Source: Pseudoalteromonas flavipulchra NCIMB 2033 = ATCC BAA-314
GTDB taxonomy: Bacteria; Pseudomonadota; Gammaproteobacteria; Enterobacterales; Alteromonadaceae
Direction: 5' to 3'
Assembly: GCA_000814665.1 (NCBI GenBank)
Contig: JWIH01000025.1
Span: 372,001-436,000 of the forward strand
DNA length: 64,000 nucleotides
Under the pieces are notes generated by a model. That model saw only the letters and a list, made by a program, of their open reading frames with translations. It did not search any database and was not told the origin of the DNA. Of the stretch, positions 8,974 to 17,504 are shown piece after piece. Numbering within the stretch: position 1 is the first letter of the stretch; each line of letters begins with the position of its first letter. The position numbers and the translations under genes were made by a program.

Positions 8974-8975
8974 GA

Positions 8976-10034
8976 TTAGGCTCTCGCGGCAGGTTTATAT
9001 TGCGTTAATAGGTCCTCGAGCTCCTGCTCGATGTTAATGTCGATAAGGTCATGTTTTGCCATCCAATCATCATTGAATACGGTATCGAGATATTTCTCGC
9101 CACCGTCACAAACGAGCACCACGAATAAGCTATCGGCGGGGGCGGTTTTTAACGCCTGTAGCGCTTCGTATATCACCCCACCTGCCGAGCCGCCGACCAT
9201 TAGGGCGTAGTGCTTGGCAAGGTATCTGGCGGTATTAAACGCTTGTTTGTCAGTTACCTTCACGCCTTTGTCGATAAGTTCATACTCAATAACGGGACCT
9301 ATCTCAGCGCCTTCCGGCGTCCCCGTTCCTGACTGATGATAATTCAGTCCAGGTCCACCGAAGATCACAGAACCCACAGGTTCAACCCCAATCGTTGTAA
9401 GTTGATGACAACCTAAATCCCGCAGAGCCCTTGTTGTGCCGCATAGCGACCCACCTGTGCCAACCGCACCGACAAGGTGGGTAATGTGTTCACCAAGTTC
9501 ATAAAAGACCTCTTGCGCAAGTCCTGTATAACCGCGACTATTGGCAAAATTATTGTGCTGGGCGGTCCAAAATGCGCCTTGTTCTTGTGCCAGCTTTGCG
9601 GCCATCGCATCGCGAATATCAGTCGATAAGCTGTCGTCTCCGGCTTCGCTAACACAGATCACTTCCGCGCCAAAAGCTTTCATATTGCTGATTTTCTCTT
9701 TTGCCGCATGGTTATCCACAAGAGCGGTAAAGCGATAGCCACGCTCAGCTGCAAGCAGTGCAAGACCAACACCGGTATTGCCGGAGGTTGACTCAACGAC
9801 CCAGCCCCCCGGCTTCAGTTGTCCGCTGGCTTCTGCTTCATCTAACATAGACTTCGCCATTCGGATCTTAGCGCTACCGGTGGGGTTAAACTGCTCAAGC
9901 TTAAGATACAGTTTGCTACCGTTTGGTAGACTTAAAAACTGCATTAGCGGGGTATTACCAATGCTTTGCGATACCCTTAAATAAGGGGTTAGGTGTAATG
10001 TCGAGGCGAGCGAATGCTGCGCATTTATGTTCAT
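8976..10034 (-). CDS. SbnA-like cysteine synthase family enzyme
   Basis: A 352-residue fold-type II PLP enzyme. Seen are IGNTPLM (25-31), the PLP lysine in PTGSAKIRMA (Lys56), STSGNTGVG (82-90) and the phosphate loop GTGGSLCGT (192-200). Against O-acetylserine sulfhydrylases, the pairing with an SbnB-like gene points to the SbnA reaction, joining O-phosphoserine and glutamate (established for staphyloferrin B; similar pairs occur in zwittermicin, viomycin and EDDS loci). It is 36 bases downstream of the decarboxylase gene, the widest gap inside this operon. Confidence 0.8.
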   Translation of the reverse strand: MNINAQHSLASTLHLTPYLRVSQSIGNTPLMQFLSLPNGSKLYLKLEQFNPTGSAKIRMAKSMLDEAEASGQLKPGGWVVESTSGNTGVGLALLAAERGYRFTALVDNHAAKEKISNMKAFGAEVICVSEAGDDSLSTDIRDAMAAKLAQEQGAFWTAQHNNFANSRGYTGLAQEVFYELGEHITHLVGAVGTGGSLCGTTRALRDLGCHQLTTIGVEPVGSVIFGGPGLNYHQSGTGTPEGAEIGPVIEYELIDKGVKVTDKQAFNTARYLAKHYALMVGGSAGGVIYEALQALKTAPADSLFVVLVCDGGEKYLDTVFNDDWMAKHDLIDINIEQELEDLLTQYKPAARA

Positions 10035-10070
10035 AAATAGGCTCCTTTACGTTGTGTTGTTGGGTAACTT

Positions 10071-11405
10071 TTAGCTAAGTAGCTGCCAAGAAAGTGTATT
10101 GTTCTCCCACGTTACGGCGATTTTTCGTGGCAATGGCATAGAGTGAAATTCGGATTCATTTGAATCCATTTGATATCCTGCGGTGTTGAGGTAAATCATT
10201 AGGTCATCGCGTTGTGGTAGTTGCGACAAGGGAATAAACCGCCAGCTTAGCATGTCGCTATCTAGGCAGGTTGCTCCGCCAAAGGCCACGCGATACACTC
10301 CTGATTTGCGGTTTGAATGTGCAGTGAGTAACAGCGGGCTCGGCAAGTATTCGCTTTCAAACCACTGTTCTGACAGTGATAAGCTCGAGCCCGAAAGTGT
10401 AGCGATATGGCAGTCAGATGTGCCTAGGTATGGCTTTGTCCCTTGCACTTTAAACAAGCTAATGCCAGCCTCATCGAGCAGTGCCCGGCCAGGCTCGAGC
10501 ATCAGTGTTAGGCTCCTTTGGCGTAATGCCGCTAATGCGGTTTGCCCATGTGCGTTCTTCACTGCCAAAATAGCGTGTAAGGTGTCCGCAGGGCTTTGCT
10601 CATTATGGTAGGGATAAAACCCTGCAAAGGTTTTACCTGCAAAAAAGCATTCAAAGTCCAAGGCTTGTTGCCACTGCTCATTTTGTAAGTAGGAGACAGG
10701 CAGGCCACCGCCAATATTCACTTTTGATGGCGACAGTCCTATTTGCCTAGCCTCATCTATCGCATCGATTAAAGTATGGATGCTCTGGCCACGTGCTTGT
10801 GGGCAGTACCCGCTTAAGTGGCAGCTAAATCCTTCTAAGCTTACCCACTCTTTGTATTCTCGGCACTGGGCTAATAATGGCGTAAGCTGACACTGTGAAC
10901 TGCCAAAGCGTGAGGCTGTAGTTGGTTGTGTTTGTAAACGCAGTAGCACCCGTGCAGGGCGCTTTCGCTGGCGGGCCAGTGTAATGACCGAGCTTAACTC
11001 TGCACTTGAGTCAATGGCGATAAGCGCTTGATGTACAAGCGCTAAGCTAAGCAAGGCATCTGATTTATGCGGACCAGATACACCAATTTTTACACCTTGA
11101 ATACCACCGCTTAGGGCAAGTTCAAACTCTTGCACACTAGCCACGTCTATTCCTATATCGTGATTAGACGCGACTTGAGTAAAACATTGGGCTTTGTTGG
11201 CTTTTTTGGCAAAATAAATCTCATGCTCAAGCCCGAGCGTTATAAAGCTGGCTTGCAGGGTTTCGATATTTTCCGCAAAACGCTGAGGAAACACTAAATG
11301 TAGCGGTGCTCCCAATGCCGCTGCCCATTCAAATAACTTGGCTTGGTGCTCCGTTAGCAGGATTTGTGTTTGCGGATGCAATTTTGCAGTGAAGGCGTCA
11401 CTCAT
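10071..11405 (-). CDS. LysA/ornithine decarboxylase-type PLP decarboxylase
   Basis: A 444-residue fold-type III (alanine racemase fold) decarboxylase. The PLP lysine lies in FAKKANKA (about Lys68), followed by GFSCHLSGY, NIGGGLPV (glycine loop), LEPGRALLDEAG, the CLDSDML block of the second subunit's active site, and a C-terminal NTAGYQMD. The family includes LysA, SpeC and SbnH. In staphyloferrin B synthesis SbnH decarboxylates a citryl-diaminopropionate, so a similar step on a carboxylated intermediate is suggested. Its stop overlaps no neighbour, but its start overlaps the permease stop by four bases. Confidence 0.8.
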   Translation of the reverse strand: MSDAFTAKLHPQTQILLTEHQAKLFEWAAALGAPLHLVFPQRFAENIETLQASFITLGLEHEIYFAKKANKAQCFTQVASNHDIGIDVASVQEFELALSGGIQGVKIGVSGPHKSDALLSLALVHQALIAIDSSAELSSVITLARQRKRPARVLLRLQTQPTTASRFGSSQCQLTPLLAQCREYKEWVSLEGFSCHLSGYCPQARGQSIHTLIDAIDEARQIGLSPSKVNIGGGLPVSYLQNEQWQQALDFECFFAGKTFAGFYPYHNEQSPADTLHAILAVKNAHGQTALAALRQRSLTLMLEPGRALLDEAGISLFKVQGTKPYLGTSDCHIATLSGSSLSLSEQWFESEYLPSPLLLTAHSNRKSGVYRVAFGGATCLDSDMLSWRFIPLSQLPQRDDLMIYLNTAGYQMDSNESEFHSMPLPRKIAVTWENNTLSWQLLS

Positions 11406-12871
11406 ACGACTAACACCTCTTTGTTATTTGCACTGTCTAACTTGTTGACGTGGCGTTTTGCTATAAGGAGTAGGCCAACGGTTAGTAGCAGCAACCAGAT
11501 TAATGGCGTGTAGTTGTTCACAGGTGTGGCAAAGTCATTGCTAAATTGAGGAATATCCGCAAGCTCCGTGAGCGTTGGCTTTGTGCTACAACCCTCACAA
11601 GGTGCAAAATCGCCTCTTTGATTGGCTTTGGCAATTTCGCTGGCAAAGAAACCTTGTAGTGCTTGATGATGAGCTTCAACTTCTTCCATAAAGGCTTGAT
11701 GACGTGCTAGACCATTGCCCGCTAAATCAACCAACAGTGTTTGTACTATGAGTGCAGGGGAGAGATATTGTAGCTTTTGCGCATTATGTTGCTGTGCTTG
11801 TTGCGCCGTAAAAAATCGTACATCTTGGGCTGCCATTGCGCGTTCGACAGAATTAATCGTAGCAATTTTTTTGGTGGCGTAATCGCTGGCACCACTGCCA
11901 TTTTTTGCAAGCTCTGGATGATCTTGAAAATACTGAGCTAAGGTCTTTTCACTCGCTTTTTGGGCATCGTCGCTGGCGGCACGCAGGCTATCTATATAGT
12001 GAATTCGTGAAGGGGTTGGGTCGAGTAATGCGATGCTGGTATTGACCAAAGCTGGAACCACAATCACCAAGGCAAGCCAACAGGTGACTGAGGTAGCTGC
12101 GTTATTTGCCGCACTTTTAGCTCTGCTATTTACCCAAGCGGTTAAGGCAATCCAAAACCCACAATAACATAGTGCGATAAGGTTATAACTCAGCAGTTCA
12201 ATCACCCCTAGCTGCTCTCGTATTGTTATTAAAAGCAGGCTACTAATACTTAAAAATGGCAGCACAATTAACGCGCTTCGCAGCAATAATTGATAGGTCA
12301 GAAGGCGGGTTGCACTGCCTCCTTGAAGGATCAGTAGTCTTAGCTGTCCACCTTGGCGTTCACTCGCTAACGCATTAAAGCAAATGCCTATAATGAGCAA
12401 TGGCAGTAAGTAGACAATCACAAAACTTAAATCGAACTGGCCTAACAACAGAGATAGCGGGTGAACATAGTCATATTGATGAACGATGTGCTGTTTCTCT
12501 TTGATTAGCATCTTAAAATAGTAAGGTAATACGTCGGCTTGCCCTGTTGCGATTGGCGACGTTGCAAGCGGGGCTTTGGTGGCGTAATTTTGCATCAAGT
12601 AAAAAGCCTGTCCGCGCAGGTCGTACGGGTCTTCCCACCACTTATAGTCTGCTGTACTGGCGAGTCTTTCGGGTAATCCAGCTTTGGCATCTTGGATGGC
12701 CTGTTGCTGCATTTGCTGTGCGGCAAGTACCACGTCATGCTGTTTTTTAGCAAAGTAATGGGCGTTAAAAAATGCCACTAGTGCAAGCACGCTGGTGGTC
12801 AAGAACAGCGCGAGTACGAGCTTTTCTCGCCAGAGGTTTTTAAACTCAGTAGCTAACATTAAACGTTTCAT
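11402..12871 (-). CDS. ABC-2 type transporter permease (DUF3526-like), second subunit
   Basis: A 489-residue membrane protein. One N-terminal span (LVLALFLTTSVLALVAFFNA) is followed by a ~120-residue extracytoplasmic region, five or so clustered spans, another ~170-residue soluble loop and a C-terminal span (LIWLLLLTVGLLLIAK). The block NALASERQGGQLRLLILQG is the cytoplasmic coupling helix of ABC-2/NosY-like permeases. It resembles the upstream permease in layout, so the pair probably forms a heterodimer with the ATPase gene upstream. Direction of transport is not readable from sequence. Confidence 0.75.
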   Translation of the reverse strand: MKRLMLATEFKNLWREKLVLALFLTTSVLALVAFFNAHYFAKKQHDVVLAAQQMQQQAIQDAKAGLPERLASTADYKWWEDPYDLRGQAFYLMQNYATKAPLATSPIATGQADVLPYYFKMLIKEKQHIVHQYDYVHPLSLLLGQFDLSFVIVYLLPLLIIGICFNALASERQGGQLRLLILQGGSATRLLTYQLLLRSALIVLPFLSISSLLLITIREQLGVIELLSYNLIALCYCGFWIALTAWVNSRAKSAANNAATSVTCWLALVIVVPALVNTSIALLDPTPSRIHYIDSLRAASDDAQKASEKTLAQYFQDHPELAKNGSGASDYATKKIATINSVERAMAAQDVRFFTAQQAQQHNAQKLQYLSPALIVQTLLVDLAGNGLARHQAFMEEVEAHHQALQGFFASEIAKANQRGDFAPCEGCSTKPTLTELADIPQFSNDFATPVNNYTPLIWLLLLTVGLLLIAKRHVNKLDSANNKEVLVV

Positions 12872-14268
12872 CTTTGCTCCTCCAAACGCAGCTTTTTAAT
12901 CGCGAAGAAACTCAATAACACCAGAGCGATTAGCCAAAAGCTCAGGCTAAACAGGCTGATAACGTAGTGAGGCAGGTAACGAATAAAATTGGGATATTGG
13001 AATGCGAACTTTGGGATCTGTTGCCATAATTCCTCGCCCGCAGTGTAATGACCGCCCGCCTTGTGACCGTGATCTCTTTGATTAAAGTTAAGCACTTCTT
13101 GCATCATACGGCGGTGCTGCTCTGCCGCATTCTCAAATGCTTGTTGGTGAGCAAAGTCGCTGGCGGCGGTGGCCATCGACAGCGTTTGTATTGCGATGAA
13201 CGGCGTTAACATCCCTGCAAGTTGATAGCTTTGTGATTGCGCTTCTAGTTGAGCTAAACGCGCTGAAAATAAGCGGTCAAAAATTTTGTCAGCGTATTGT
13301 TCACCAAATTGGAGTTGTGCTCCGGCATAATCAAAGGGCAAGTCTTCTACATTGCTGACACCATATTGAGTCAATGTTTGCTGCTTGAACTTTGCGATTG
13401 CTTCAACTCGTGCTTCGGTATAAACCTCACTTTCAAGCTTTGCTTGAAATGCTTGACCTGAACCTTGTGGATGAATGGTGGTCGCGATATTCATCGCCAG
13501 TTTTGGTAGTAAAAGTGTTGTAAAGGCCCAAATGGTTAATAGCGCTACCAATGCGCGCCTAGCCGTTGGCAGTAAACTTGAAAGCGTGGTGGTGAGTAAC
13601 GACCAGAGCAATAGGTAAACCAAATAAAATAGTAAAAATAGCCCACTTCTGAGTGTATGAGGCTCAGCACTAGTTACTTGGCTATAAAGTAAAAAAAGCG
13701 CAACAGGCAATAAAAATAAGCAAGATATAACAAAAAGCAGCGCACATTTGGCGATAAACAACTTAGCTGGGCTTGCGCCCGATGCGAGTAGTTGTTTTAA
13801 GGTGCCTTGCTCACGCTCTCGAGCAAGTAGTGGGTAGCCAATTAATATAATCAGCAGCGGCAGCAAGACTTGCAGCACAAAGGCGGGTGATAAGCTGCCA
13901 AAACGTGACATCGGCAAGTTATCTTGCGCACTTCGAAACATACTATCGTTACGAATATGAGCCTCAAGTCTCAACACATTCCCTTGATATGCTTGTAATC
14001 CCGCGTCGAGTGCGGCCAGTGGGGTAGTGGGTTTGACCACGTAAATACCGTAGTGGGCGGCGGAATGGGGACCTTTTTCACCTTGATTTAACCAGCGTAA
14101 TTGCTCTGATTGGGACACTTCCGTGACGGCTTGCTGATAGCTTTGGTGGCTTTTAAAACCAGTCAAGCAGGCAAGCAAGAGCAGCAATACTGCAATGCCT
14201 CCAAGCCAAAGCGCTTGTCCCTGCCGCTTGGTATCGAGCCATTCCTTTTTTAATGTCGTTTGAAACAT
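12868..14268 (-). CDS. ABC-2 type transporter permease (DUF3526-like), first subunit
   Basis: A 466-residue membrane protein laid out like its downstream partner: an N-terminal span, a long soluble loop, clustered spans, a second loop rich in Gln and Glu, and a last span. The coupling block is LLAREREQGTLKQLLASGAS. Its first base coincides with the last base of the ATPase gene and its end overlaps the next permease by four bases, so all three transporter genes are translationally coupled. Together they form a NosFY-type ABC exporter, or a receptor-linked importer in a metallophore context. Confidence 0.75.
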   Translation of the reverse strand: MFQTTLKKEWLDTKRQGQALWLGGIAVLLLLLACLTGFKSHQSYQQAVTEVSQSEQLRWLNQGEKGPHSAAHYGIYVVKPTTPLAALDAGLQAYQGNVLRLEAHIRNDSMFRSAQDNLPMSRFGSLSPAFVLQVLLPLLIILIGYPLLAREREQGTLKQLLASGASPAKLFIAKCALLFVISCLFLLPVALFLLYSQVTSAEPHTLRSGLFLLFYLVYLLLWSLLTTTLSSLLPTARRALVALLTIWAFTTLLLPKLAMNIATTIHPQGSGQAFQAKLESEVYTEARVEAIAKFKQQTLTQYGVSNVEDLPFDYAGAQLQFGEQYADKIFDRLFSARLAQLEAQSQSYQLAGMLTPFIAIQTLSMATAASDFAHQQAFENAAEQHRRMMQEVLNFNQRDHGHKAGGHYTAGEELWQQIPKFAFQYPNFIRYLPHYVISLFSLSFWLIALVLLSFFAIKKLRLEEQR

Positions 14269-14987
14269 CAGACACCCACCTTGATATGTTTGAGGTAAAC
14301 GGATTCAAGTTGGACTTCTTGCAGTTGTTCATAGACTAAGGTATCGACTAATTGCCCTTGATTGATAATTGCCACGCGATGGGCATCTTCTTGAGCACGG
14401 TATAAGTCGTGGGTCGCCATTAAAATCGCGACGCCTTGCTTTGCTAATGACTGAATGAGCTGGCTAAATTCATGGCTGGCTGAAGGATCAAGACCTGATG
14501 TGGGCTCATCTAAGATCAATGCCTTGGCTTGCTTTGCAAGGGCAATGGCTATGCCAACTTTTTGTCGCATCCCTTTTGAATAGGTTGCAACGGGTTTGTC
14601 TACAGCGTGACTTGGCAGTTTTACTTCACTGAGCAGTGTGCGAAAGGCCTCGTCGGTCTTTTCTATGCTGGCCATTTTGCTGAAATACGCGAGATTCTCA
14701 AGTCCGCTAAGTCGCGGATAGAGCGCGACTTGTTCAGGAATATAAGCCAGTTGCTGCCTTGCCGTTACTACGTCATGCTGTGGATTAATTCCAGCGATGG
14801 TGATTTCTCCGGCATCCGGTTGTAAAAAGCCCAGTAAGCAATTAATCGTGGTGGTTTTACCTGCACCATTTGGGCCTAGCAGCGCTAGAATTTCACCTTG
14901 ATGTACGCTCAAGTTTAATCCCTGTAACGCTTGGTATTCACCAAAGCGCTTTTGCAGGTTATTGATTTGAATAACAGGTGTAGTCAT
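14268..14987 (-). CDS. ABC transporter ATP-binding protein
   Basis: A 239-residue ATPase with Walker A GPNGAGKTT, a Q-loop at YIPEQVALYP, signature YSKGMRQKVGIA, Walker B ALILDEPTSGLDP and switch His in ATHDLYRA. This is the CcmA/NosF-type subfamily that energises ABC-2 permeases. It starts nine bases after the receptor stop and is followed without a gap by the two permeases, so it drives that transporter. Confidence 0.9.
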   Translation of the reverse strand: MTTPVIQINNLQKRFGEYQALQGLNLSVHQGEILALLGPNGAGKTTTINCLLGFLQPDAGEITIAGINPQHDVVTARQQLAYIPEQVALYPRLSGLENLAYFSKMASIEKTDEAFRTLLSEVKLPSHAVDKPVATYSKGMRQKVGIAIALAKQAKALILDEPTSGLDPSASHEFSQLIQSLAKQGVAILMATHDLYRAQEDAHRVAIINQGQLVDTLVYEQLQEVQLESVYLKHIKVGV

Positions 14988-14996
14988 AAATTATCC

Positions 14997-17102
14997 TTAA
15001 AAGCTCACGCTTAATGAGGCGATAAAGGTGCGGCCACGACCGGGAGCGACTCCCCAATCTATGCCTTTGGCACCGCCAGATAGCCAATATTCTTTGTCGA
15101 ACAGGTTTTCGGCCTTGAGTCGTAGCGTGGTGTTAATGTCAGTAAAGTGGTATTTAGCGCCCAAGTCGAAGCGCGTGTAGGCTGGTAGCTTTAGCGTGTT
15201 ATTGACGTTTTGTTCGCGCTCACCAACATGGAAAATACCCGCATTGATGCTTAACGCCTCCCAAAATGGCAGCTGATAGTCGACATAGAGATTAGCTTGA
15301 AATTCAGGCACATTGGCTGGCGTGTTGCCATTAAGTGCGGGCTCGCCGTCAAGCTTATCTAAGCTGGGGTCCATCAAGGTGATAGATGCTACGGTTGCAA
15401 GGCCGTGAGCCAAGGAACCACTAGCATTGAGCTCAATACCTTTATGTGACTGGACACCGTCTTGCACGAAATAGTTAGTAATGTGATTGTGGTACTCCAA
15501 CATCTTTTCTATTTCGAAGACGGCTATCGAGTAGTTCATGGTGTCCGTTTGGTATTTTATGCCAGCTTCAATTTGTTCGCTTTCTTGTGGGCCGAGTGAT
15601 TCGCCCTCGTTTATTGCACCGCTGCCGATGACTGCAACGCCGCCTTCCCCCGCACCTTCTGAGTAACTGGCATAAAACGCGAGCTGATCGCTTGGGTTGT
15701 AGTTAAGACCTATGATGGGGGTATTAAAAGTTCGGTCGTCTAGCGTGGTTTTAGTTTGGCCAGGTAGAGTTTGCTCTTTTTTGTATTGAATATGGCGCAG
15801 CCCTAAGGTGGCATAAAATACATCGTTAAAGTACAAGGTATCTGTGATAAATAACGCGCTTTCAGAGGCTTCAGTTTTGGTTGGTTCTGGATAATCAGGG
15901 AACTGTGGTTTACTGCTATGAATTGGATTGAAAATATTGCCAACGGGGTTGGTTAGCTCAAACCAACGCCCATCCTTAGACTCATAATCACGAATACTGA
16001 CGCCGATAACTAGCTCATGTTCAATTGCCGCGGTGGTAAGCTGACCGCTGATAAAACTATGTGCGGAGAGTGTGTCATACGTTTCATCTGGGGTAATGTG
16101 AATAGCGGCAGACAGCACATTACCTTGTGTATCAACCGAGTAGATATCAGGAAAAACGGTAAATCTATCATTACCAGAAAGCGCAGCTTGGTTTACCCAT
16201 TGCCAGGTGTCGTTCAACCAAAAATCAGCACGTGCGGCAAGGTTATATGACTCGGTTTGATACTTTGCCCAAGGTTGTCCGAGCAATACATCACTGGTGT
16301 CGACATAGGGCGGTAATATTTTACGGTCAGGATCATTGGGGTCGCTGGCCAGTCCTATCAAAGGCTGTGATACGGTGCTTTTGTCTTGGTAATCGCCGTC
16401 TAATCGGATAAATAGGCGGTCTGAGACTTGCCAATCTAGTGCTGCACTAAAGAAATAGCGCTCTAAGTCATCACCACCGGTAAAGTCACCGTTTTTCTCT
16501 GCTGCTGCATTTATACGATAGCCGAGTGTTTGTTCGTCGGAAATTGGTCCACCGAGGTCGATGTGTAAATACTTTCCTCCACGACTACGTACTTCTGTTG
16601 TGACATCCAAAAAGGCGTCCATGGTTGGGCGCTTTGTCACATAGTTGATGGTACCGCCGGGGTTGTTAAAGCCTGATACGAGACTTGAAGGGCCTTTAAC
16701 GATATCAATGCGCTGAATATTCTCTAGCGGTACATCTTGATAGGGGGCAAGCGCTAAACCGTCGCGTCTTAGACCATTAGTCCAATCTAGTTGAAAGCCA
16801 CGCAGACTCACAAAGTCGAAAACCGTACCAATTGAGGTATTTTGAACAGAAGCATCGTTGGCAAGCACTTCCCCTAGCGTTTTTACTCTTTGATTGCTGA
16901 TCAGTTCTTCAGAAAATGATTGAATGGAAATAGGAAGAAGCTGCGGATCTTTCATCCCCAATGCCGAAGCGTTCACGTCTCTCGTGCTGTAAAGAGGCGC
17001 GCGAGTGCCATGCACATCGATTGTTTCAATGGATTGTTCGGCAACACTAAGTGAAGAATATAAGCTACTAAGCACGCTAACTGTCAGGAGTGACCTTGTC
17101 AT
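14997..17102 (-). CDS. TonB-dependent siderophore-type outer membrane receptor
   Basis: A 701-residue receptor. The signal peptide begins MTRSLLTVSVLSSLYSSL; this Met at 17102 is preferred over the in-frame ATG at 17159, which adds a non-signal sequence. Plug-domain marks are LGEVLANDASVQ, FDFVSLRGF, RIDIVKGPSSLVSGFNNPGG and INYVTKRP. The beta-barrel ends AENLFDKEYWL and the C-terminal Phe (SLSVSF). Plug sequence and length match ferrisiderophore receptors such as FoxA/FhuE. It is the first gene of the nine-gene operon, so uptake of the metal complex made by the downstream enzymes is inferred. Confidence 0.85.
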   Translation of the reverse strand: MTRSLLTVSVLSSLYSSLSVAEQSIETIDVHGTRAPLYSTRDVNASALGMKDPQLLPISIQSFSEELISNQRVKTLGEVLANDASVQNTSIGTVFDFVSLRGFQLDWTNGLRRDGLALAPYQDVPLENIQRIDIVKGPSSLVSGFNNPGGTINYVTKRPTMDAFLDVTTEVRSRGGKYLHIDLGGPISDEQTLGYRINAAAEKNGDFTGGDDLERYFFSAALDWQVSDRLFIRLDGDYQDKSTVSQPLIGLASDPNDPDRKILPPYVDTSDVLLGQPWAKYQTESYNLAARADFWLNDTWQWVNQAALSGNDRFTVFPDIYSVDTQGNVLSAAIHITPDETYDTLSAHSFISGQLTTAAIEHELVIGVSIRDYESKDGRWFELTNPVGNIFNPIHSSKPQFPDYPEPTKTEASESALFITDTLYFNDVFYATLGLRHIQYKKEQTLPGQTKTTLDDRTFNTPIIGLNYNPSDQLAFYASYSEGAGEGGVAVIGSGAINEGESLGPQESEQIEAGIKYQTDTMNYSIAVFEIEKMLEYHNHITNYFVQDGVQSHKGIELNASGSLAHGLATVASITLMDPSLDKLDGEPALNGNTPANVPEFQANLYVDYQLPFWEALSINAGIFHVGEREQNVNNTLKLPAYTRFDLGAKYHFTDINTTLRLKAENLFDKEYWLSGGAKGIDWGVAPGRGRTFIASLSVSF

Positions 17103-17171
17103 TTTGTTATTCCAACTGCAAAAACGAATGTGAAAAGAACCATCATTTATTTGATACAAATGATTATTTTA

Positions 17172-17194
17172 AAAATGTTATAACGTAACGATTT
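17172..17194 (-). promoter_or_regulatory. Zur-box-like sequence upstream of the receptor operon
   Basis: The core AAAATGTTATAACGTAAC matches the Zur consensus left half at 10 of 11 positions and the right half at about 6 of 11. It lies 70 bases upstream of the chosen receptor start. The overlapping TATAAC on the minus strand could serve as a -10. The same core stands before the DUF1015 gene at the other end of the locus. The match is seen; binding is inferred. Confidence 0.5.
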
Positions 17195-17353
17195 TAATCA
17201 TGTTTTTGTGTGCTTGAAAAGAGGTAAGTTATTGCTAAAAGGTTATCCCTGCATCTTTTTACTGCAAAAAACAAAACAAAGGTGAATCGTTCAAAGTAAC
17301 AGCTTTGCGTATTGATAAAAGTATAAGTCTCAACGAATATTATTTTTACAAAT

Positions 17354-17372
17354 AAAAATCGTTCTCATTAAT
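17354..17372 (-). promoter_or_regulatory. Fur-box-like sequence upstream of the receptor operon
   Basis: On the minus strand ATTAATGAGAACGATTTTT agrees with the 19-base Fur consensus GATAATGATAATCATTATC at about 12 positions, including AATGAGAA. It is about 250 bases upstream of the receptor start. The rest of 17103-17504 is AT-rich and shows no gene. A second, shorter ATCATTT/AAATGAT inverted repeat lies at about 17142-17164. Confidence 0.4.
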
Positions 17373-17504
17373 TTGTTTTTAAAGTGGGTGAATTGATTTT
17401 TTGTTGTGAATTTTTGTATAAAAAACAATGTGAAAGTTTGTAAATGGTTTGCGTGTTATTCAGTACATCGAGCTTAATCTCACTGAATAACGCCGAAAAT
17501 TTAC

